A stretch of DNA of 57,164 nt from a virus. The stretch covers positions 1 to 57,164 of IMG/VR virus record IMGVR_UViG_3300004369_000017, one strand, 5' to 3'. Below the pieces are notes generated by a model. That model was not told the origin of the DNA. It worked only from the letters and a program-made list of their open reading frames with translations, and ran no database searches. Position 1 is the stretch's first letter. Every line of letters begins with the position of its first letter. The translations under genes and the position numbers were made by a program. This document shows positions 36,701 to 43,752 of this stretch, piece after piece.

Positions 36701-37995
36701 AACCATCGAGAACGGGAATAGTGACTGTCTTCTTCAAGGCAGGTTAACTCCTGATTAGGGAACTTGTAGATAAATCTGTAATCACGTTGATAATCACTGC
36801 CACTTGAATGCACTTCAAAACCGGCTCCATCTAGTGCTTCATCACTAAGATATCCACATACAGAGCTAGTAATGAGACCGCCAGATGGGTCGCAGAATCC
36901 ACTTGTGGCAAGATGCAACGTCTTGCAATCATACAGGCACTCATTAATAGTGTTGTATTGTAAGTCGTTTATTGTGGCATTTCCACTCACGACAAGGTCA
37001 TTAAAGAAACCGTCCCACATCAATTCTGGAGTACCAATCTTATAGATACTGTCAGAACCGGGAACAATGTTTCCAGCGACTGTCATAAGTCCCTGACCGG
37101 ATGGAACAGCACCCAACCCAAATCTACCATTTCCATCTAGGTATAGTACAGTATTGTGGGTGTATTGGTTGGGATACTGCTCCTGATCGCGTGGTGTGTA
37201 ATATCCGAAAGTCATGCCGCTAGCACTGTGATAAGAGATGCCGCTCATTACGGCAAAAGAATCCCAAGACCTTTGGGCGTTACCTACGGAGCCAACACCG
37301 TTTATTGAAGGTGTGACATCTCCACCAACTTGTACGGTTCCGAAATCGTGTAGAACAGAAGTGGCAACTCCTAGTTGCAACTCTTTCAAATCACCATAGA
37401 GCAGTGGGCTTCTGTAAGTAGAAAAATCGTCACTGCAAATACTGTCAGAATCAACTTCATGAACGCCTACGAACAGTTTATAGCTATTAGCGGACAGGTT
37501 GGTTGGGTAATTGTCAATGTAATAACCAGCTCCATGACCAATAGCAATATTGAAATCACCATCTTTGTTAGACTGAAGAGAATGGTTACCAAGCCCTGTA
37601 TTTCCAGAACCTCTAATGTTACCTGCTAAAGCTCTAAAACCAACTGCTAGATTTTGGCTACCATAGATATTGCAGCTAAGAGCGTTAGAGCCAACGGCGG
37701 TATTCTTGAGACCAGTGAAGTTAGACCCCAAAGAGTTGTAACCAACCGACGTACTATCAGAGCTGCTATACCCCGGATTAGAAATTTTACCTAAAGCTTT
37801 CAGGCCAACAGACGTATTTCTATCTTCAGGAGAAGACAGATTGTCTGTGTCTATCGCCCCATTTAATAGTAGATGCAAAGAGTCTGCTGTGGCAAAGAAA
37901 GCAGAGCGAAGGTCTGCTGGAGAAATCTCTTGAGTAGCGTTATCCGGCAATAAAGATTGGATGTACGTTATGTACTCACTGCTGTCGTAAACCAT
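33775..37995 (-). CDS. Large fiber with three YadA-head-like repeat blocks (1406 aa)
   Basis: The N-terminus (YITYIQSLLPDNATQEISP) resembles fiber attachment segments. Three blocks of short repeats of the T-S/A-V/L-G-x-x-A-L and V-F-I-G-x-x-A-G type occur near residues 55-190, 775-890 and 1125-1225, separated by beta-rich regions with D-x-x-G-x-F/L-G-L/V motifs. This matches trimeric left-handed beta-roll architecture, as in the 1286-aa fiber. AGGGAATAGAG lies before the ATG. The C-terminal ~80 residues (after LSVPNGAYYNATLINGTYRP) form the tip. Together with the following Thr-rich protein it should build a host-contacting appendage. Confidence 0.8.
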   Translation of the reverse strand: MVYDSSEYITYIQSLLPDNATQEISPADLRSAFFATADSLHLLLNGAIDTDNLSSPEDRNTSVGLKALGKISNPGYSSSDSTSVGYNSLGSNFTGLKNTAVGSNALSCNIYGSQNLAVGFRALAGNIRGSGNTGLGNHSLQSNKDGDFNIAIGHGAGYYIDNYPTNLSANSYKLFVGVHEVDSDSICSDDFSTYRSPLLYGDLKELQLGVATSVLHDFGTVQVGGDVTPSINGVGSVGNAQRSWDSFAVMSGISYHSASGMTFGYYTPRDQEQYPNQYTHNTVLYLDGNGRFGLGAVPSGQGLMTVAGNIVPGSDSIYKIGTPELMWDGFFNDLVVSGNATINDLQYNTINECLYDCKTLHLATSGFCDPSGGLITSSVCGYLSDEALDGAGFEVHSSGSDYQRDYRFIYKFPNQELTCLEEDSHYSRSRWFSNISIEVDSGRHIQTDRVLATKNLSMVSQSGCYGVFIRGGEQHTYSAPENFALSQYNDSFNVVNSGDVGVGSYSRTRGSVVANRMLVDTNGSGYLIGFSNNYVDTNQTSGTQSLDRFVLKSHDTNSSNNTDALVVMRKYDSGLVGITNIPSGSFTHIPATIFNVQAASNSEVRFSSRSLTPSKVQILGNGNMRASGAELTYSPSTEMFDVSVLRSSGSNGAAQGAISVNDNGFIGIGVTHHNYVRRFDANAPLTVNYQGSLSGTISLKSQTDSASSTNEYGKIYVKPHTGYMQTEALYFRDGTGNEFRIPVNQNSDDSLLYVDANGNTHGGIDSPATRPVSGSAGRNTSLGHSALKDLGIGDDNTALGYYAGQNISASTENVFVGSYAGENMEVSGTTVTKNTILGNETAKNVAHGSRNVLIGARTLKSGTSSISDSIIIGNCLKESGNVSDYSFLIGNGQIPLMEGVLGPNADSRKLWVNTDKFDVKHSYQTTSLRTYQSTDKFIGKTDNKRFSTLQIRDDESGIGTTEFGGNINAGFSIDFANASGYAGTLMSFSYDAIPMNTGVTWEEPDVARPYAELRGDLRLVGDILFSDGTTLGSTLGATFAAGTGIRREDVDGTSYMHLDFSDLIDSTEIVGSIDTANSYLALGTASGANSPVGRVSINTLSSLVASGYASVSDNCNHVFTSANVLVGQNDSSVFIGCDTGASATGWKHSVMIGSEAGKNATTPNVGLATDTSSTFIGYRAGYNADNLENATFIGSNAGKNAAAASDSIFIGSSAGLDSSYNNSIGIGEHALRGDGVTETGENNIEIVAGLLDNQRLLYNSPGAANKININNVLAGDAGLRRLSIGDAVLTPDAPLSVRKDSTIEGHSGIVPVQTWYCDDVKVAEVTCEGYYAKGLPIFIEGYSAAIAAPSEGGMTSGIATVKNSDWGDIATVYLVNRDHTLSVPNGAYYNATLINGTYRPTWIGCS

Positions 37996-38006
37996 TCTCT
38001 ATTCCC

Positions 38007-38450
38007 TTATTTAAATGTAATACTAAGGGCGTCGTCGTTGATGCGAGGACCGTCTCCAGTATACATAATTCGTGGGTTAGTAAGTTGAGCGTAGAAAAGT
38101 AAGTTACCAGAACCGTGAGCTGAATTGTCTAAAATAGCAATTCCAGAAACCCATCCCCAATCTAATAGAGCGGTGCCGAAAGTAACGTTACCATCAATAG
38201 AAGCTACTCCAGACAGTTCTACCCATCGAGAATCACCACTGGTAGCGGGGTCATCTAGAGAAACTCTAGCGTAACCAGTTCCTGAACCATTAATAGTCAG
38301 GGGGATTTCAGGGATAGTGCTACCATCATCTGAATCCTGTGGAACCCCACTTGTAAGAGCTATAGCGATCTCGCCTGGCTTACTGAACTCATCCCCCATG
38401 AGAATGTGTTTCGCAAGTGCAGATTCGAGATAGTTGGACATTTTTGACAT
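38007..38450 (-). CDS. Phage head/tail-fiber-like protein (147 aa)
   Basis: The opening MSKMSNYLESALAKHILMG, a P-G-E-I-A-I-A-L-T-S segment, a G-Y-A-R-V-S-L turn and a C-terminal W-G-W-V-S-G-I-A-I-L-D segment match the small phage 'tail fiber' family that is often encoded next to capsid genes. It has its own late-promoter-like motif 49 nt upstream and AGGAG before the ATG, and follows the capsid terminator, so it starts a new transcription unit. Confidence 0.65.
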   Translation of the reverse strand: MSKMSNYLESALAKHILMGDEFSKPGEIAIALTSGVPQDSDDGSTIPEIPLTINGSGTGYARVSLDDPATSGDSRWVELSGVASIDGNVTFGTALLDWGWVSGIAILDNSAHGSGNLLFYAQLTNPRIMYTGDGPRINDDALSITFK

Positions 38451-38498
38451 ATGTATCTCCTGAAAAAACCGTAGTCCTGCTGGATTGTGCTACCCTAT

Positions 38499-38507
38499 TA
38501 TACACAA
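38499..38507 (-). promoter_or_regulatory. Late promoter-like motif TTGTGTATA (fiber unit)
   Basis: TTGTGTATAATAG on the minus strand directly follows the T-run of the capsid terminator and lies 49 nt before the 147-aa gene. The nine core bases match three other late-gene positions exactly. It should restart transcription of the appendage genes after the capsid unit ends. Confidence 0.6.
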
Positions 38508-38547
38508 AAAAAGAGCCGCCTCCAGAACTCTGAAGACGACTCTTTCT
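38507..38547 (-). terminator. Intrinsic terminator after major capsid gene
   Basis: On the minus strand AAAGAGTCGTCTTC pairs with GAGGCGGCTCTTT (G-U pairs included) around a 9-nt loop and is followed by a T-run. It starts about 16 nt after the capsid stop codon. A strong terminator here is normal for a highly expressed capsid gene. Confidence 0.88.
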
Positions 38548-38562
38548 TATGATTCAACCGGC

Positions 38563-39573
38563 TTAGAATGAGCCGATGATAATACGACGGTTGTCAAGAA
38601 CGCCGAATCCCATTTCGGCCCAGCCGTAAAAACCAACACGTTGCTGGCGATGCATAGCAGGGTCTTCGAAGATTTCAACTTCTTGCTTCACTGGCATAAC
38701 GAATGCGTCAGTAGACGATTGATCAAGACCAACTACAATTTCAGCATCGTTGGTTTGAACGTCTCCGTCCAGACCTTCTGAAGATTCGTAGAATGTTTGA
38801 TACTCTTGACCTTCGCCAAGCTCATCCAAGTCATGCAGGTTAACACCAAAGATACGTGTAATTGGAGCACCATTCTCAGGAGCATTGTAAATGCTAACAC
38901 GAACAGCATCTGGAACTTGATCCAGACCCCAGTTACGTACATCTTCCAGAGCTTCTGGAGAAACATACAAGTCAGTCAGGCGGCCACGATTAGATGATCC
39001 AGTGTTACCACCAGAGTTACGTCGCATGACTGTCTGCATAAGAGAAACTAGTCTTTTAGTGAACATTCCTTCTGGAGCTACACCGTCGAAAACAACAATG
39101 TTGCGGTCTACAGCAGACGCTAGAAGCGTGTGCCAACCACTATCATTAATCTTCTTGGTGAAACCAGCTTCCATAACCTGCATAGCACGTGCAGCGATAT
39201 CCCAACGGGCTTCTCGTGCATATCGAAGCAGATAGTCAATAGATGAAGCAATCCCGAAGGTTGGAATCATCACGTAACCAGACTCGACGCTACGCTCAGG
39301 AATTCGACCATGCCCCGGATTGGTGTAAGCGACGTGCTCACCCTCAAGTCCCGGAGGAATCAAGTCGAGTGGATATTCTGTAGAGCCACCCGGCTCAACA
39401 GTAAAGGTTTCGAAAATATTACCGAGAATGTCACCAACCAGAACGCCTTTACGTAGCGGCAATTCAAGAGCTTTGGCAAATTCTCTTTGAGCTGCTTGTG
39501 CAACTCCCAAATCTTGACTACCCGACTTACGAAGCATGTCAATAAAACTTTCATCAGGTCTTTTAAGAGCCAT
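38563..39573 (-). CDS. Major capsid protein
   Basis: This 336-aa protein has the strongest expression signals in the module: GGAGAA before the ATG and an intrinsic terminator just after the stop. Its length and pattern fit an HK97-fold shell protein: helical N-arm (about 1-40), a P-G-G-S-T-E-Y-P-L strand, a long spine-like helix (AREARWDIAARAMQVMEAGF), and a beta-rich P-domain-like C-terminus. Gene order protease/scaffold - decoration - capsid agrees. No long N-terminal delta domain is obvious, consistent with a separate scaffold. The fold is inferred. Confidence 0.85.
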   Translation of the reverse strand: MALKRPDESFIDMLRKSGSQDLGVAQAAQREFAKALELPLRKGVLVGDILGNIFETFTVEPGGSTEYPLDLIPPGLEGEHVAYTNPGHGRIPERSVESGYVMIPTFGIASSIDYLLRYAREARWDIAARAMQVMEAGFTKKINDSGWHTLLASAVDRNIVVFDGVAPEGMFTKRLVSLMQTVMRRNSGGNTGSSNRGRLTDLYVSPEALEDVRNWGLDQVPDAVRVSIYNAPENGAPITRIFGVNLHDLDELGEGQEYQTFYESSEGLDGDVQTNDAEIVVGLDQSSTDAFVMPVKQEVEIFEDPAMHRQQRVGFYGWAEMGFGVLDNRRIIIGSF

Positions 39574-39598
39574 TATGTATTCTCCTTATCTTTCTTGA

Positions 39599-40078
39599 TT
39601 ACTGAGGCAGGTTAACAGACACTTTGGCGTAGCCGTCAGCGTCTTTGTTAGTGTCGAAACGACCAACACGAAGGTTACCAGATGCTTCAGCATCATCGGC
39701 GGTGTTCGTTAGGTTTCCAGCAGTTGCTGAGTCGGCGTATGCTGGGTCACCCGGAGCTGGAGTACCAGTAATCTTGTTGGTAACAACATAGCCTTCTGTT
39801 AGAATTGTAACCTTACCATTCAGAGGTACTTCATTCTTGTAGATGTCCAAATGGGTCTGGGTTTGATCTTTGTCAACAACATCGTTAAGAAGGATTCCTC
39901 GAACAACGTCAGAAGGAGTCGCTTGCTTATATTTCACTTTGTTAGCGGCTTGGTCCATTGCTGCACCAGAAGCGTTTACGTTGTCAAGAACAACAACACC
40001 GCCTCTTGTAACTGCTCCAGCACTGTAAAAGTGGCTAATATCAGTTGCCTTTTCGTATCTATCTGCTTTTAGAGCCAT
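39599..40078 (-). CDS. Capsid decoration-like protein (159 aa)
   Basis: The Gly/Ala/Val/Asp-rich, beta-type sequence begins MALKADRYEKATDISHFYSA, followed by R-G-G-V-V-V-L and a P-A-P-G-D-P-A-Y turn seen in small head decoration proteins. AAGGAGAA precedes the ATG. It lies between protease-scaffold and capsid, where decoration (head stabilising) proteins are normally encoded. It probably coats capsid three-fold or quasi-three-fold sites; that detail is inference. Confidence 0.68.
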   Translation of the reverse strand: MALKADRYEKATDISHFYSAGAVTRGGVVVLDNVNASGAAMDQAANKVKYKQATPSDVVRGILLNDVVDKDQTQTHLDIYKNEVPLNGKVTILTEGYVVTNKITGTPAPGDPAYADSATAGNLTNTADDAEASGNLRVGRFDTNKDADGYAKVSVNLPQ

Positions 40079-40116
40079 TTTTTATTTCTCCTTATTGGAA
40101 AATGTTTCGTTAATTA

Positions 40117-40770
40117 TTACTGAGCCACAACAGTTGACTTGAGCACACTTGACTCAATCCAGCTTGCCATGCTTTTGCGTGTAGCCATCAATTCTTCAGC
40201 AACGTCTTGGTTTTCAATAACAAGAGAGGCTTCAGATGACTCTACATCATCAAAGACTTCAGAAGCATCGGCTTCATCTTCTTTTTCGTCAGAAGCTTCT
40301 GACTCATCTTTTTTGTCGTCCTTCTTGCCCTTCTTTTCGAACTTATTGAAGGTGGCAACTACAGCCTTGAAAGCATTGTCATCAAGTGATGCAAAGGCTT
40401 CCACGTTTGCTTCTGCGGTTTCATCATCACAGCCAGCTTGAACAAGCTGAGCAAAACGATCAGCTTTCTTCTCTCGCTCAGCAATTACTTTTAGCTCAGC
40501 TTTAGAAGCTTCAAGGGCTTCTTTAGTCTCACTAAGTGCAACATTCACTGTTTCAAAAGCTGTCTGAGCTTCTGCATCAGCGGCCTTAAGCACGCCAATC
40601 TCTTCAGTGAGGGCTGCTACAGTGTCTTCAAATTTAGAAATCTTAGCTGCATACTCTTTGTCTTTAGCCTCGATAACTGCCTGCTTAGCGGCTTCTGCTT
40701 CAGCTTTTGCTTCAGCAAGACTAGCCTTAAGCTCATCGATCTGCGATTGCAGAACCTTGTCGTCGCTCAT
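40117..40770 (-). CDS. Nested in-frame scaffold protein (217 aa)
   Basis: Inside the protease-scaffold gene an ATG at 40770 (MSDDKVLQSQIDELKASL) is preceded by AGGAG with 8-nt spacing (40779-40783). Translation from here yields exactly the coiled-coil and acidic region without the protease. Lambda (C/Nu3) and other phages make scaffold from an internal start in this way. Whether both products are made here is inferred from the site. Confidence 0.62.
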   Translation of the reverse strand: MSDDKVLQSQIDELKASLAEAKAEAEAAKQAVIEAKDKEYAAKISKFEDTVAALTEEIGVLKAADAEAQTAFETVNVALSETKEALEASKAELKVIAEREKKADRFAQLVQAGCDDETAEANVEAFASLDDNAFKAVVATFNKFEKKGKKDDKKDESEASDEKEDEADASEVFDDVESSEASLVIENQDVAEELMATRKSMASWIESSVLKSTVVAQ

Positions 40771-41547
40771 TGTTAATTCTCCTATTGAAAAACCTCTATT
40801 GTTTAGTACAAAGGACTTAGATTTTTGGTTAAGGATTACACTTCTTGGGTTTGCTGGATTAGAAACTAAACCCTTGCCCGAAAAGGAAATTGCTTTAAGG
40901 GATCGTCCTAACTTCCACCCCTCGTACTCACCTTTACCACCATAAGAACGCAGGTGTTTAGTAAGGAAGGAGGTCTCTTCATTTCTCGCGAGCAGGCGAG
41001 TTTCTCCAGAAGCGTTGGTTAGAGCGTAGTCAAAACCAGCGAAGAGACATTCCATAGACACAAACCATTTCCCGTCAGCAATTTCTGCGAGAATTGTGTC
41101 CATTCTATTTACATTTTTAGCTTCAGTCCAACTATTGTAGATTACAGCGCGAGTGATAATATCAAATTGCTCTGGAGCTGTCTCTATTGAATCTGAAATG
41201 GTGTTGCCATTATTGTCTACAACATAGCAACTGGTAATATGCCCGATGATATCATTTTCATCATGCATGAAGTTAAACTGTTTATCTTCAGGTGTTTTCC
41301 TTGCGGCCCACGTAGCTTCAGGAACAAACACGTCATCATTCTTATTCCAACCAGTAGATACAAGTACTGACTCTAGGTAGTACAGGTCAAACTGGTCTTT
41401 GTTTTCAGCGAGTACTTTAATTTCTGGTGTTACGGCTGGTTTATCTGCAACCGCGACAGAGGAACAGTAAGCTACTGAAGCTTGCGACTTCACGGCTTCG
41501 GCTACACCATCATTAATTTCGCTTTGAAAGACTTGGATTGTATTCAT
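40117..41547 (-). CDS. Prohead protease-scaffold fusion (476 aa)
   Basis: I take the start at the ATG at 41547, preceded by AGAGGTG, and not at the GTG at 41574 that lies inside a promoter motif. Residues 50-240 look like a phage prohead protease: a FNFMHDEND segment with His95 followed by I-I-G-H-I, and W-F-V-S-M-E-C with Ser164, the spacing expected for His/Ser maturation proteases, then S-G-K-G-L-V-S-N-P. Residues 260-476 are a long Ala/Glu/Lys coiled coil with an acidic linker, the usual scaffold. A nested start (40770) would give the scaffold alone. The protease assignment is by motif only; the third catalytic residue is not certain. Confidence 0.65.
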   Translation of the reverse strand: MNTIQVFQSEINDGVAEAVKSQASVAYCSSVAVADKPAVTPEIKVLAENKDQFDLYYLESVLVSTGWNKNDDVFVPEATWAARKTPEDKQFNFMHDENDIIGHITSCYVVDNNGNTISDSIETAPEQFDIITRAVIYNSWTEAKNVNRMDTILAEIADGKWFVSMECLFAGFDYALTNASGETRLLARNEETSFLTKHLRSYGGKGEYEGWKLGRSLKAISFSGKGLVSNPANPRSVILNQKSKSFVLNNRGFSIGELTMSDDKVLQSQIDELKASLAEAKAEAEAAKQAVIEAKDKEYAAKISKFEDTVAALTEEIGVLKAADAEAQTAFETVNVALSETKEALEASKAELKVIAEREKKADRFAQLVQAGCDDETAEANVEAFASLDDNAFKAVVATFNKFEKKGKKDDKKDESEASDEKEDEADASEVFDDVESSEASLVIENQDVAEELMATRKSMASWIESSVLKSTVVAQ

Positions 41548-41567
41548 AAATTCACCTCTACTATAAG

Positions 41568-41576
41568 TATACACAA
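41568..41576 (-). promoter_or_regulatory. Late promoter-like motif TTGTGTATA (protease-scaffold/capsid unit)
   Basis: TTTTTTGTGTATACTTATAG on the minus strand lies 21 nt before the protease-scaffold ATG, just after the portal stop (41597). The nine core bases are identical to the other late-gene motifs. It would drive protease, scaffold, decoration and capsid up to the terminator at 38507. Confidence 0.6.
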
Positions 41577-41596
41577 AAAAGTAGTAATTTCAAAAA

Positions 41597-43699
41597 TTAA
41601 CTATTTTCTTCGAAGATGAATTCTAAATAACATCCAAGCATACACTTTTTATAATCGCCAACACTCATCTTTTCAATGGAGATATCACGATCATTTAATA
41701 GGTTATTGAACTCTGATGAATAAGAAACTCCAGATCTCAACAGATTTATTACTAAGCTATCGTCCACCTTAGCCATTAACGGGCAGGCACACAATATGTC
41801 AATTTTGATATTTTCAAGCTCTGAATTTTGAGCCTTGGTTAATTGACGTAAGTTCTTTTTACCACAATTGTGTAGAAATGCATTATTAGTAATCAGAGAG
41901 ATATTATCAAACGCGTCCTGTAACCAAACTACAGTCTCGGCAACACCCGGTTTTTTACGTGGGGTATCAACTCTTTTCTTGCGTTTACTTTGATCTGTAG
42001 CCTGTTTAGGTCTGCCACCACTTGGATTACCCTTCTTCTTAGTTTGCCCCATAGGGCCAGTGGGTTTGTTAGGGTCTGAAGGAAGTAACAGTTTATCAGG
42101 AACTGTAGTATCTATACCAACATCAGTAGGCTTCACCTTTCCAGACTGTAGAGCGATTTTCTGTAGCTCATGCTCAGTCTGCGGGTTGTGATAAGGACTG
42201 GCTTTCTCTGGAGACTTACCTTCTTCACGCATCTTTCTCTCTCTCTGAAGGCGAATCTTTTCAATCCCCGGCATTTCCTTGAATCTCTCTAGCACTGTTT
42301 CATGGCTTATGATATCTCTATCCGCCAACTGTAAGAGAAGGCTTTTCTCAGATGAGTCGTCTGCAAGAGACATTTGATCGAAAGTAATATGAGCTGGCTT
42401 ACGGAAACCCATAGCCCTACGTACTATTTCTATCTCTTGTTCCCAGAAAGTATTAAGAAGAGATCGACCATACTGCAATCTTTCAACTAAAGTCTTTAGG
42501 GATATGAAGTTATTAGTGAAACCACCACTTTGCCCAGCCATACCAGTAAGAGTTGGTGGAACCCCCAATCCTGCGTAAATACTATTTAACACAGAGCTGT
42601 ATTTCTCAGAACCAAGAAATTTGTACACCTGACTATTAGATTCTGTATATGTTAGCTCTGGACCCCACACTAGTTCCATAGTTCCGCCATTGGAAATATT
42701 AGCCAGAGCGTCACGAACTCTGTTGATACCAGCCTTAGTTGGAAGAACTCTATATTCAAAGTTACCAACGGTCCATAGTCTTACGTTAGAGATAGCTCCA
42801 TCTAAAGCAGATAAGTCTGCTAACCTCATTTTCTCAAGCATGATAATATCATCAAGAATAGCGTATATCATGGGATTGGCCCATTGATCCCAATCGTCTT
42901 TTTTGTAATGAAATATACACATCTTGGATGAATCAAGGGCCACGGTCCTGCCACCCTGCTCAATCGCCTTCTTCACCTCTGGAGGCAGGGTTTCTGAATA
43001 CTGCTGTGGAATCTCAGCATTCTTGAATTTATCTACAAAGGGGGAGATGTTGAGACTATGAGACCTTTTCCCAGCGAACATACTCATAACACCATCACGC
43101 ACTTCAACGGATAGTGGATTAAAGAAGTTATATCTCCAAGGAATTGTAGACTCATCGAACTTGGGAACTTCCACTTTAATGTCAGATGCCATTGATCGAA
43201 TATATTGTTTAACCGCTGGGGTGATGCTAGCGGAGCTTCGATAGATAATTACATTGCCACACTTGTATAGTGTGTTAAGGAAACGCTCTGAACGCTCTTT
43301 ACCGGATATCTTCTTAAACCATTGCTTGTAAAACTTCTCAACGCTCTTGTCTTCATGTACGATGGATATGCCTTGGCTTCCGAAATCCCCCATCAAATCA
43401 ATTACATTCCGAATGATTCCAACTTTGTTGTAGGCATCCATACACATCCTTAAAGACTCACGATAAACAGTGGGAATATTCTCAGAGGGGCGATAACCTG
43501 AGTAGTCGCTTCTATTAAAACTAGAACGAACAGAAACATTAGGTTGGACACCAATAAAGCTTCTATTCGCTTGAGTTTTGTTGATATTACCATAAGATTC
43601 TGAAGACTCAGAGTATGTAGCAAAAGCAGCTTCTCTGGATGAAGAATCGTCGTTTTTCCAAGTTACTAAATTAGCGTTTGATCGTTCTGTAGTTTCCAT
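41597..43699 (-). CDS. Portal protein
   Basis: I set the start at the ATG at 43699 (METTERSNANLV), preceded by a GAGG site; a GTG at 43750 lies inside a late-promoter-like motif and is unlikely. The 700-aa protein follows large terminase and shows portal features: M-C-M-D-A-Y-N-K-V-G-I-I-R-N-V-I-D-L-M-G, a helical stem region near 390-430 (G-L-G-V-P-P-T-L-T-G) and the following L-K-T-L-V-E-R-L helix, with Lys/Pro-rich linkers in the C-terminal third (S-P-E-K-A-S-P, K-K-K-G-N-P). Twelve copies would form the DNA entry ring. The C-terminal ~130 residues after the Lys-rich linker look like a separate domain, maybe for internal protein contact. Confidence 0.85.
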   Translation of the reverse strand: METTERSNANLVTWKNDDSSSREAAFATYSESSESYGNINKTQANRSFIGVQPNVSVRSSFNRSDYSGYRPSENIPTVYRESLRMCMDAYNKVGIIRNVIDLMGDFGSQGISIVHEDKSVEKFYKQWFKKISGKERSERFLNTLYKCGNVIIYRSSASITPAVKQYIRSMASDIKVEVPKFDESTIPWRYNFFNPLSVEVRDGVMSMFAGKRSHSLNISPFVDKFKNAEIPQQYSETLPPEVKKAIEQGGRTVALDSSKMCIFHYKKDDWDQWANPMIYAILDDIIMLEKMRLADLSALDGAISNVRLWTVGNFEYRVLPTKAGINRVRDALANISNGGTMELVWGPELTYTESNSQVYKFLGSEKYSSVLNSIYAGLGVPPTLTGMAGQSGGFTNNFISLKTLVERLQYGRSLLNTFWEQEIEIVRRAMGFRKPAHITFDQMSLADDSSEKSLLLQLADRDIISHETVLERFKEMPGIEKIRLQRERKMREEGKSPEKASPYHNPQTEHELQKIALQSGKVKPTDVGIDTTVPDKLLLPSDPNKPTGPMGQTKKKGNPSGGRPKQATDQSKRKKRVDTPRKKPGVAETVVWLQDAFDNISLITNNAFLHNCGKKNLRQLTKAQNSELENIKIDILCACPLMAKVDDSLVINLLRSGVSYSSEFNNLLNDRDISIEKMSVGDYKKCMLGCYLEFIFEENS

Positions 43700-43743
43700 G
43701 TGTACCTCGACATTCGGAATGTAATTAGTAATGTCTGAGGTTT

Positions 43744-43752
43744 TATACACAA
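43744..43752 (-). promoter_or_regulatory. Late promoter-like motif TTGTGTATA (portal unit)
   Basis: ATTGTGTATAAAACC on the minus strand starts 1 nt past the terminase stop codon, 45 nt upstream of the portal ATG. The core is identical to the motifs at 22766, 38499 and 41568. A GTG inside it makes the portal reading frame look longer than it probably is. Confidence 0.6.

Noticed and set aside
40139-40945. Ser/Ala-rich plus-strand frames
   Set aside because: Antisense shadows of the scaffold coiled coil.
41548-41574. Protease-scaffold start at a GTG at 41574
   Set aside because: It also falls inside a late-promoter-like motif; the ATG at 41547 has AGAGGTG in front.
43700-43750. Portal start at a GTG at 43750
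   Set aside because: The GTG lies in the TTGTGTATA late-promoter-like motif; the ATG at 43699 has a GAGG site.
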